Position numbers and translations under genes: made by a program
From: Stereocaulon alpinum
Taxonomy: Eukaryota; Ascomycota; Lecanoromycetes; Lecanorales; Stereocaulaceae
Assembly: GCA_018257865.1 (NCBI GenBank)
Contig: JAEUBA010000038.1
Span: 62,001-126,000, forward strand
Length of the DNA stretch: 64,000 nucleotides
Reading direction: 5' to 3'
The notes under the pieces: generated by a model
What the model saw: only the letters and a program-made list of their open reading frames with translations
What the model was told of the DNA's origin: nothing
Databases searched by the model: none
Shown here: positions 23,363-33,358 of the stretch, piece by piece
Numbering within the stretch: position 1 is the stretch's first letter
How the letters are laid out: each line of letters starts with the position of its first letter

Positions 23363-23449
23363 TGACGAAAACACATTTCAAGCTAGCGCACCCGAAAGCT
23401 CAGGCACACCATGTGAGCCGCTAGCTCCTCCACCTTCCCACAGACATCT

Positions 23450-24797
23450 ATGTCAGACCCATCGGTCTTCTTGGATGTTCTTCGAAGTCGGGTTAGGGAT
23501 CATGCTGTAACATCTCCTTCTCGAAGAGTTCCTATGGTAAGTTCTTGGTAATATATCAACGAGCAGCGCCGACTGACAATGCAAATTGTCCAGACTTCTT
23601 CTACAACTTCCACCGCAACCCCTCCTCACCATGCCTTCCAACAAGGCCTCGAGGAGGTCAAACTATCCAAGACGTACGTAATCATGTTTACGTATTCTTT
23701 GCCAGCTGCTCTACCATGATGCCTTCATACTCAAGTTGGGAATCTCTCCGAATGATCCTGGGGAAAACAACTACAAACTTGTATCTCTGAACCATAACAG
23801 CAAACCCCGTCACCCGAAATACTCCTCTTCTCAGACCAGGAGTAGGATTGATGCTGACTCTATATTTCAGCGACCTTAATGCGGTCATTATGGACTACCT
23901 TATTAGCGAAGGCTACCCTTCTGCTGCCCAGAAATTCGCACACGAGGCAAACATAGAGCCGGCGCTGGACGTGGACTCAATACAAGAGCGCGTTGAGATC
24001 CGAGAGGCCATTGATTCGGGAGATATACAAACCGCCATTGAGAAGATCAACGAGCTCAATCCTCTGGTAAACTCAACCCAGCCTTGTCCACCAGCACTGG
24101 TCGCGCACCACACACCACACTGCAATGATTAGATATTGTTCATGCACCACTCATAGACCCTTCGGGGTGCTGATGAGAAAAAAACTCAAACTACTTCAGT
24201 CTTCAGTCTGAGCAATATACATTCCGGCGCACTTCATCTCGAACCTTAGCATCAGGGTTTGCATTTGCTGATACATATCTCAAGGTTCTTGATCAAGACT
24301 CGGCGCTACACTTCGCCCTCCTACGCCTACAATTGATCGAGCTCATCCGCAAAGCCACTGCCACCCAAGATGGTGACATTACTCCAGCTCTTACGTTTGC
24401 GACGACACACCTGGCACCACGCGCACCAACCAATCTTGAATTCCTCGAAGACCTTGAGCGTACTATGGCATTACTCATCTTTCCGCCTGATAACCTTGCA
24501 CCGCCTCTCGCAGCTCTACTTGATCCTGCCCTTCGTCAAGAAGTGGCCCAGCGAGTCAACCAAGCGCTCCTCCTCAGCCAGGGTGAACGGACCAAGGCGA
24601 CCCTCTACGACCTGGTCAACCACCGCTCTTGGGCACACCAAAAAGCATTGGAAGCAAAGAAGGAGCTACCAGAGCGTATGGACCTAGGATTGGATCCAGC
24701 CCAAAACGGACATGAAGGATCACAAAATGGTGCGCCACCTTCTCACCAACATAATGGACAAGGAGATGCCATGGCGACTGGATGGGGTCCTTATTAA
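23450..24797 (+). CDS. GID8: GID complex subunit 8 (LisH-CTLH-CRA protein)
   Basis: Subunit of the GID/CTLH ubiquitin ligase, which in yeast degrades gluconeogenic enzymes. Exons 23450-23536, 23594-23673, 23871-24066 and 24285-24797 give 291 aa. The LisH motif (DLNAVIMDYLISEGYPSAAQ) begins near residue 57. CTLH follows (IQERVEIREAIDSGDIQTAI), then a CRA domain (ALHFALLRLQLIELIRKA through NQALLLSQG). The first exon ends exactly in ATG, so translation could start at that Met (23534) rather than at 23450. The tail after about residue 265 is Gly/Gln/Asn-rich. Introns 2 and 3 are longer than the local norm (197 and 218 bp). Confidence 0.92.
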
Positions 24798-25229
24798 AAG
24801 CGCTTCATGTTATCTTGGTTGAGCGAGGAGTTTGGGAACTACGTGGGCGCTATGTACCTAGACATTACGAGTTACGATGTCATGGAGTGATGCTCAAGAA
24901 CGCAATCATCTGCATATGTGACGATACTATGGATGGGAAGACATCCTGGGGCCAAGCGTGGGCCCAGATAGATTCTACAATCAATGGAGCTTGATTCAGA
25001 AACAAATTTGTTTCCTTCTGTGTCATATGATTCTGTTGTGAAGCTGCAAAGTAGACACCATCGTGAACTCCTGCGCTTTGTGCCAGCCTGACTAAGCCCT
25101 ATAACATCCCGCAAAACCCTTCAACAAAGGCCACCACGTCCCCGGAACAAGTCCATCAACCACAACTCCTACCACGACTTTTCCATTCTCAAACTCCACT
25201 CAATCATAGATTAAGCTCATGCGACAAAG
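24798..25229. other. Intergenic between GID8 and ESA1
   Basis: 432 bp holding the GID8 3' flank and the ESA1 promoter. No ORF or motif recognised beyond short open frames. Confidence 0.5.
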
Positions 25230-27262
25230 ATGGCGCCCAGAGATGGCTCGCAAGAACGCACCGGCACCCCAGATACGGTGGAAAAGGGTATGGCTACGAT
25301 CAACACTTTACGGTAGGCGGAAACTCATCAATTTGATGGGTCCAACAATATCAGAGTACTTCAAATAACCGAACATAATGCTTACTACATTTACAGGATT
25401 GGCGTGAAGGCGTTTGTCGAGAAAGTGAGTACCAGATCTGTTCTGCACATGGCTTGGCCTCGAGTCTTCGCTGCGCCAAGAGTTTCTCCAAGTCTTTGTT
25501 GGTGCTACTGTATATCTCTATATTCATAAAATGTTTTCAAAGGATGTCTCTACGTCATTACCATCGGTTCTCCTAGCTAGCTATTTGCTAGTTTTTGCTT
25601 ATAGGACTAGCTTTTGATATGTTGTCGTCGAGCTATGGAGACACAACCACGTTGAAGAATGAAGGCTGATTTTGACTTTGAAGGATGGCGAGAAACGAAA
25701 AGCTGAGATCCTCTCAATCCAAACCAAGAAAGGCCAACCAAACTACTAGTAAGAAGGCCAGTGCAATGATGAATAGAATGGCATTCTAATCTTCCTCAGC
25801 GTCCATTACGAAGAGTTCAACAAGCGTCTAGATGGTAAGCCCTCTGCGTCATACTTATCAAGGTCAATGCTAATGTATCGAAGAATGGGTACCGGCCTCT
25901 CGCCTTGACCTTTCACAAGAAGTCGAATGGCCACAACCAGAAGCGCCTACAAAGAAGTCACAGAAAACTACAGCTCCAGCCCCAAAGTCCGCTACTCTTC
26001 CTAAACAAACAGCCGGTCAAAAACGGCCTCGTACTGCGACCACAGCAGGTACAAGCCGCAAGAGTTCGGAAACCCCTGAGCTATCCACTACTACAGGCAA
26101 TGCAGCCAAACCTACTCGACCACCTTTAGTAGGAGGTAAAGAGAATCGCCGTGGCAGCGATGGCTCAATATCGGTTGTTGCACCCGAACTCAGTACCGAC
26201 ACACCGAAAGGCGAAGAGTCTGAAATGGATATCGTTGATATACAGGATGCCGCAGCCGCAGCTAAAGCCTCTAACCCACAACACCAAGCTCCTTTTTCAC
26301 GTGAAGAAGAGATCGAGAAACTTCGCACAGGCGGTAGCATGACACAAAACCAGACAGAGATTTCCCGTGTTCGTAATTTAGGTCACATTCAAATGGGCGC
26401 CTTCGAGATGGAGCCCTGGTATTTCTCACCATACCCATCCACCTTCACTGAAGCAGATACAGTCTACATTTGTGAATTCTGCCTCAGCTACTTCGACTCA
26501 AACCAAACTTTCACACGCCATCGCGCGAAATGTACGCTCCTACATCCCCCAGGCAACGAAATATACCGTGACAACTCGGTCTCGTTCTTTGAGATCGATG
26601 GCCGTCGCCAGAGGCGCTGGTGTCGAAACCTCTGCTTGCTCAGTAAACTCTTCCTTGACCACAAGACGCTGTACTACGACGTCGATCCTTTCCTCTTCTA
26701 CTGCATGACAACCCGTGATGAACATGGGTGCCATCTAGTCGGCTATTTCAGCAAAGAGAAAGAGTCAGCCGAAGGCTACAACGTAGCCTGCATCCTCACA
26801 CTCCCACAGTATCAACGAAAAGGCTACGGAAAGCTTCTGATAGCATTCAGTTACGAGCTCTCTAAAAGGGAAGGCAAACTTGGCTCCCCTGAAAAACCTC
26901 TCTCAGATCTTGGGCTCTTAGGCTACCGCGCCTACTGGGCTGAGACCGTCACTGACGTTCTTTTGGATCACGAGAAGAACAGCAAAGACGGAAAGGGAAG
27001 CGGTGAGATCTCTGTAGAGGAGATAGGAGCGTTGTCAGCCATGACGACGAACGACGTGCTGCATACGTTACAGAATCTGAACATGCTGCGGTATAGTAAA
27101 GGGCAGCATGTCATCGTGCTGACGGAGGCGGTGTTGGAAACGAAGGAGAAAGCAAAGGCTAAGGAGAAGGCCAAGGGGTTGACTAAAAGGAGAATCGAGC
27201 CGGAGAGGTTGATGTGGAAGCCGCCTGTTTTCACGGCGAGTTCAAGGACGTGGAACTGGTGA
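25230..27262 (+). CDS. ESA1: MYST histone acetyltransferase Esa1
   Basis: Catalytic subunit of NuA4, acetylating histone H4 and H2A.Z. Five exons: 25230-25312, 25397-25424, 25684-25748, 25800-25834 and 25884-27262. They give 529 aa. The chromo/tudor-knot domain is assembled from exons 2-5 (IGVKAFVEK, DGEKRKAEILSIQTKKGQPN, VHYEEFNKRLDEWV). A Ser/Thr/Pro-rich linker follows. The MYST domain then carries the C2HC zinc finger (YICEFCLSYF...HRAKC), the catalytic Cys in NVACILTLP, the acetyl-CoA loop QYQRKGYGKLLI and the catalytic Glu in SPEKPLSDLG. The C-terminus ends RTWNW. Two very short exons (28 and 35 bp) code for the chromodomain. Confidence 0.96.
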
Positions 27263-27945
27263 TTTCGATGCGGACGGGTCTTTGTGAGTCGTTTATTTAG
27301 CGTGGAGTTGTTGGTCATTATATGTAGAGAATCATTCTCCCAGCACTGATTGAGTCGAGATACCTGTCTTCGATTCTCAATTCATGTATCTGGCTGCCAC
27401 TCTCCTTTCGGTACTTCTGTTTTATCTCACAACTTTGACATAATCTGCAGCTTTTGACTGGCTTACCCCACGTTCTACAGCCAGGCCTACGCCTACATTC
27501 CTTCTCCCTCTATGCTAACGTCCAGCGACAAGAACCGACCACTCCTCCAAAGGCCTCTCCGTTGCTCTGCTGCTTTTTGCTACTCCCACCCAAACGTGCT
27601 GCTCCGGCATATCAGTGTCGTTGTCAACTTAGGATCTGCCGATGCAGCAATTACTCTGTCCAATCAACGGCGCCAGGTCGTCATGTGGCACTCCTACCAT
27701 CTTCACTGTTCAGCAACTTCTCCGCAATTCAGTGTGCCGTTTACTTCCTCTCGCTGCTAAGAGTCGCTCGAAACGAGCGGTTTCCACTAAAGCACTGCTA
27801 AAAATTGAGCCAGTAATGCATACCACCAAAGCGCCCCCTACCATAGCCCTATTTAGAGTCGCTCCCAACAGTCGTCCCTAGGAGTCGCCATCGATAACCG
27901 CTGCTGAAATTCATTTTATACACAGATCCTGGTTACACCTCATGA
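27263..27945. other. Intergenic, ESA1 to repeat island
   Basis: 683 bp of ordinary sequence. A 115-codon plus-strand ORF (27454-27801) is Cys/Leu-rich and has no recognisable domain. The motif GAGTCGCT recurs at 27761-27900, but I could not define an element. Confidence 0.4.
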
Positions 27946-30441
27946 ATGCGCATATCTGCGGAATCCGCATTCTCATGTCGAACAGATGCGGAAAACGCCA
28001 TGCCTACAAATACAAATGCGGATATTCCTGTATCTCATGGAGTGCGTTCAGTCCGCATGCTTTCCGCATGTTTGGCGGACTCTGCATACCATATGGCCCG
28101 CATTGAATGCGCACTCCGCGAGCATCTTACGTATTGCTTGCGCATTGCGCGCTCCTCACACAGTGCGTACTCCGCCAACCTTTTGCGCAGTCTGCCAGCC
28201 TTCTGCGCATCCTTTGCGTATTCTGCTAATCTTTTGCGCATTGTGCACTTAACATTATGCACTCAACATTGCGCCAGAATTGCGCGATTCGCAGGTTTGT
28301 TGCGCATTTCGCATCCATTGCGCACTCCGCCAACCTTCTACGACCTCCGCCACCATATTGCGTATACTACCAAGAATGCGAAGTCCGCCTAATATGCGGG
28401 CTCCTCCAGACATTAAAGATGCGGACTTCGCTATACATGTATAACCTGCGCAAGAACGCGCGTTGATCCAGTACGGACTTTGTCATAGATGCAGACTCTG
28501 GAAGGAACGCGGGTTCTCCCAGAAATGTGGACTCGGTACATAATCTGTGGACTCTACTTGGAGCATGCGGACGCGATACAGAGCTTGCGGACTCCACCGG
28601 AAGACGTAATGCATACTTGAAAATGTCGTTCACGCCAAAAGATATAGGTATCCGCCGGTAGATACTAGTTTACGCAAGATTATACAGACTTCGCCAGTCA
28701 ATAGCGAATGTTTACCAGGCTTTAAGGATTCAATAAAGAATATGCTGAGTCCGCTAGAAGCTATGGTTGCAGTGAGCAAACACTATTTCTGCCAACATAG
28801 TCTGGTCTCTCCGAGGGGATATGAAACTCCGCCGGAGTATCTAAACTCCGCCAAGTTTTGCGGACTCAGCTTCGAATATGCGGACTTGATACAACATCTG
28901 CGGAGTTGGTATAGAAGTTGCGGACTTCAACAGAAACCACGATCCAGGATGGAGAGCACGATTTGCGCAAGAAAAAAATATGTTTCCACCGGCATATACT
29001 GCTTTGCGCGATCATATGCGGACTTTGCCGGATAACACGGATTTCATAAGGCCTTGTGGACTCGGTATAGCACATACGGACTTCACCATAATGCAAGTTT
29101 AAAGCTATGGAATACAATTTCTATAAGAGAATGTTGACCTCCGCGCTAGCGATCATCAGAGTCCGCCGCAGAATCAGAAAGTCCGCCATGCTTTGCAAAC
29201 TGAGCTTCGAACTTGCGGATTTGATACCTAATATGCGGAGTTCAATGAAAAACACTGTGACAGCTAGGAAACATGGTTTCCGCATGAAAATATAGCTCTC
29301 CGCAAGTATACGATAGTCTCCGCAGGCTATTGCGGACTTCGCCAGAATTATACAAGATGTTACTAGGCTTTGCGGACTTAGTAGAAGACGTGCGGACTCC
29401 ACTGAATCTGTTTATAGCTAGCAACTATGTTCTCTGCAAGAAGATACAGGCTTTCGCGCTAGCAAACATGGAACTCCGCCGGAGTACTGAAAGTCCGCCA
29501 GGCTTTGCGAACTCGGCTTTGAACATGCGGACTTGATCAAGACACACAAAAGCAGTTACACAATAGAGTTTCCGCATGGCGACATGATTTTGCGCAAGTA
29601 AATGATGGTGTGCGAAGGCTTTGCGGACTTCGCTAGATGGAACGCATTTTAGCTAGGCTATGCGGACTCATCAAATAACCTGCGGACCCTACTGAGAACC
29701 ATATGTACAGCTAAGATTAAGGGTTCCCGCAAGGAGATGTAAGTCTCCGCTAGGGAATACTGACTGGTGCCAGGCTGTGTGAACTCCGCCAGGTAGATTC
29801 TTACTATCTATAAGGACTCGGTATAGAGCTTGCGAACTCCACTGAGAAATATCTCTAGAGGTAGCAACTAGGTAAGTTCCCCGCAAAAAGATATAGATCT
29901 TCGCGCTAGCAATAGAAACTCCGCTGGAGTATTGAAATTCCGCCAGGCTATGCGGACTAGCACAAACTTGCACTAGGCTTTGCGGACTCAGCATACAACA
30001 TGCGGACTTGATCGCGAAACACAATAGCAGTTACATAACGGAGTTTCCGCATGAAGATATAGTTTTCCGCAAGCAAACGATAGTGTCCGCAGGCTTTGCG
30101 GACTTCGCAACATAATACAAATACCCACTAGGCTTTGCGGAAATCGTATACACCGTGCGGACTTTGTGCGGAAACACATTCCCCGCCAGATTTCACGTCT
30201 TCCACCAGGCAATACAATTCACGTCAGGAGATACAATTATACGGCGGAGAACAATCGTTTCCGCCAGGTTGCGCAGACTCCGACATCTACTATTGTAGAA
30301 ACTCCAGACTCCGCACCTAGAAACTCCGGACTCCGCATCTATTGCGGGGTCTGCAATGCGCAAAGGATATGTAAAATCGAGCAGAATACGCAGAAGATTG
30401 GCGCAAGTACACAATGCGCAAGGAATGCGCAGAAGATTGAC

Positions 30442-30470
30442 TGAGTGCGCACTGATTTCTTGCGCACTCA
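30442..30470. repeat. Perfect 10-bp inverted repeat at a repeat polarity switch
   Basis: TGAGTGCGCA (30442-30451) and TGCGCACTCA (30461-30470) are exact reverse complements separated by 9 bases. Repeat units to the left read as the reverse complement of those to the right. Confidence 0.9.
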
Positions 30471-30810
30471 ATGTCCATTGCGCACTCTGCAATCTATTAC
30501 TTATTTGTTGCGTATACTTGCGTATTGCGCACTCTGTAGACACTGCGTACTACGTGTGTATTTTGCGCACTCTGCCAATTCTTTACGCAGTATACCGAGC
30601 TTCTGCGCAGTTAGTTGACATTTTGCGCACTCGGCTGATATTTTGCGTACCCAATACATATTCTTTGCGTATTGCGTATTCTGTATACATTGTATATTCT
30701 GCCAATCTTTTGCGCAGTATGCCGACCTTCTGCGTAGTCAACTGATACTGTACACACTTCATAACCTATTGTATACTCTACCAGTCCTAAACGTATACTT
30801 GCGGATTACA

Positions 30811-30920
30811 TACTCTATATATAATGTACAGTCTCTTTATCTTTTGCGCAATACGCCAACCTTCTGCGCTGTCAGCGTGCTGCGCAAAAGATGAAGGGAG
30901 AATATACTATATACAGAGTA
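30811..30920. repeat. Inverted repeat with 40-bp arms, 30-bp loop
   Basis: Arms 30811-30850 and 30881-30920 are the same length and match at 32 of 40 positions as reverse complements, counted by hand. The inner 12 positions (ATCTTTTGCGCA) match perfectly. This is the second place where the array changes polarity. Confidence 0.85.
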
Positions 30921-30980
30921 CGCAATGCGCAAGGAATACGCAATGCGCAAGGAATACGCAATGCGCAAGGAATACGCAAT
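30921..30980. repeat. Perfect 18-bp tandem repeat, 3.3 copies
   Basis: The unit CGCAATGCGCAAGGAATA is repeated exactly three times from 30921 and followed by a partial copy. It is the only perfect tandem stretch I found in the island, so it is probably a recent expansion. Confidence 0.92.
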
Positions 30981-32775
30981 AGAGTGCGGAGTGCGCAGAA
31001 TACTTGCAGAGTACGCAGAATTTTAGCGGAGTGCGCAGAGTATTAGCCACCTGCGCAGAAGGTTCGTCGAATACGCAGTATATACGGAGTACGTAATGCG
31101 CAAGTATGCGTATAGACTTGGTGGAGTGCGCAACAGATTGCGGAGTGCTCAACATTGACTGCGCAATGCGTAACGAATGCGCAGAAGGATGGCGCTCTGC
31201 GCAAAAGAAAAAGGGAGTATATATTGTGTATAAAACTACGTAATGCGCAAGTGTACGCATAGAATTAGTGGAGTACGCAATAGATGCCGAGTGCATAGGA
31301 TATCGTTCGAATACGCAGGAGGTCGGCGTACTGCGTAAAGGACTGGCAGAGTGCGCATAAGATGAATAGAGTATATAGTATATACAGAGTAATCAATGCG
31401 TAAGTATACGTCTAGAATTGGTGGACTGCGCAGAAGGTCAGCGGAGTGCTCAATATTGACTGCGCAATGCGTAGAATGATTGCGGAGAAGGTTATACTAC
31501 TGCGTAGAGTGTTAGCTAGCTACGCATAAGCTAGATATAGTATTTAGTACATAGAAAGTACGCTATGCGTGCAAGTATACGCATAAAGTTGATGAATTGC
31601 GCACTCGGCCAGCCTCTTGCGCATTGCGCACTCCATGTTCCTCTAGCGGAATTCGCATTAAACATGCGCATATCATAATTTCTACCGGAAACCACAAAGT
31701 GCGCAAGTTCTCTATAGATATACTATGGCTTTAGTGGATACCGCATGTTTTCAGTAAAACCTACAGCCTTATACTGGAACCAGCATTGTCTACGTATACG
31801 TTAATGCGGAGTCTATAATGGTGTTGCGGACTCAATCTCTACCGCTATAAGGTATGATCTCCGCAGGTTTCCTGATATCTTTGCGCACCTTTAGCGGGGT
31901 CCGCATCTTCTTTGGTGGATTCTATGTACTTGGCGGACTCCGTCAACCTTCAGCGTACTCCGCTAATCTATTGCGCATTGCGACTCCGCATCCATTGCGC
32001 ACTCCATCCACACTCTGCGCATTCTGCAATCCTCTAGCATAGTTCGAAATGAGATTGCGGACATTGTATTTGTTACTAGAATCTACATAGTTCGCAGGTT
32101 CTCCGTAGATATGCTATGGTCTTGGTGGAACCTGCAGCCTTGTGCCAGAACCCTCATATTTGACATCTGGCGCAATTCACATTTTTACGCATAAACCATT
32201 GCGTAGTCTACAAAATAAATGCGGACTCGACTTTTCCTACCAAAAGATGCTATTTCCGCAAGTTCCTCGGAGGGCTTGTGCACCTTTGGTGGAATCCGTA
32301 TCTGCTTGGTGGAGTCTGTATACATAGCGGACTCTGCATCTCCCCTGCGGAGTTCGCATTAAAATTGCGGGTATATCATCTTATACCGGAGTCTACAAAG
32401 TCCGCAAGTTCTCCATAGAATTTCCGTATCGCTGGCGGATTCCGTATGCTTAAGTGGAATCCGCAGCCTCGTGGCGGACTCCGCACTTTCGGTGAAATGC
32501 GTAAAAGCTTGTCGGAGTGCGCAAAATGCGGGCAATGCTTGTCTTATTAGCGAAGTGTGCAATGCGCAATGATGCGCAAGAGGTTCATAGGACGCGCAAA
32601 AGGTTGGCGGAGTCGGTATGTGTAATACCTGGCGTAAAACGCATCTCTACGCAAATATCAATACGGAGTCCGCAACATACTCGCGGACTCCAGTCTTCTA
32701 CCAGAATATACGATTTTCGCAGAGATTCGCATTCTTTTGCGTGTCTTTGGCGGAGTCCGCAACTGTTCAGCAAAA

Positions 32776-33358
32776 GCTATACACTTAGCAGATTCTGTAT
32801 CACTCCATATCAAGAGCGCTATCCCAGCAATACCAGTGCAATATCTCTAAACCTTTTGCACCCAGCGCTGATAAGTGCCTGACCTTAGGCAGACTTGTAG
32901 ATAGGTAGGGTGCTCGTTATTCAAGATTTAACTACTGCATAGGAACACGGTCGTTACAGCAACGAACCCTCGAAAGCACCAGTCCTAGGTTCACAGAGAA
33001 TATTCCTATTGATCCCTAGAGGCAATTGTACCATTGGACGGTTTAGAGTTTGCGTGGCAGACTTGACGGTCGATATGCCGAGTAATCTGGCAAGGCCGTC
33101 CTCGGTGAAGCCGCTCGAAGATTCTTGCTTTTCGAGACAATTTTTGCCGGGAGGGGGTTTGCGAGAGTGTTCTTGGTGAAAACATCCTTGAAGCAAACAT
33201 TGTACGGATGCTTCTTAGGGTTACCATCCCCAATGATCGACACCTCTAGTGACAGGGAGTGCTGCGGCCTTTGACGAGCGGTCTTCCAAATATTCTCTTG
33301 ACGGTCATATGCTGATAGGCTTGGTACTAGACGCTCTTTAACCTGTGATTGCACCTAT
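32776..33358. other. Intergenic between repeat island and ESF1
   Basis: 583 bp. Overlapping minus-strand ORFs (33354-33043 and others) lie just downstream of the ESF1 stop and have no recognisable domain. Probably ESF1 3' flank. Confidence 0.4.

Larger units (their letters stand above)
27946..32775. repeat. 4.8 kb island of degenerate palindromic minisatellite repeats
   Basis: The whole stretch is built from short, diverged units about 18-40 bp long, each carrying one of two related cores: TGCGCA, or GCGGA-N-TCCGC and its variants (GCGGACTTCGC, GCGGAGTTC). Many cores are palindromes, for example 27957-27969 and 32474-32484. Left part (28.1-28.4 kb): TGCGCA with CTCCGCCAACCTT. Middle (28.4-30.35 kb): GCGGACT-type units with longer modules that recur, such as GTTTCCGCATG at 29276, 29568 and 30043. 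Right (30.35-32.8 kb): TGCGCA type, with polarity alternating between strands. Open frames in it are short, Leu/Ser/Arg-rich and change with repeat polarity, so I call no gene. It is rich in CpG and TpG, unlike the RIP-mutated left edge of the window. Confidence 0.85.

Noticed and set aside
27946..32775. Many ORFs of 60-150 codons in the repeat island
   Set aside because: Their residues simply translate the repeated CTCCGC/TGCGCA units (Leu, Arg, Ser, Ala rich). They appear on both strands, follow repeat polarity and show no domain.
27946..32775. CRISPR-like array
   Set aside because: The units are degenerate, vary in length and orientation, and lie in a eukaryotic genome with intron-bearing genes. 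There are no identical repeats with unique spacers.
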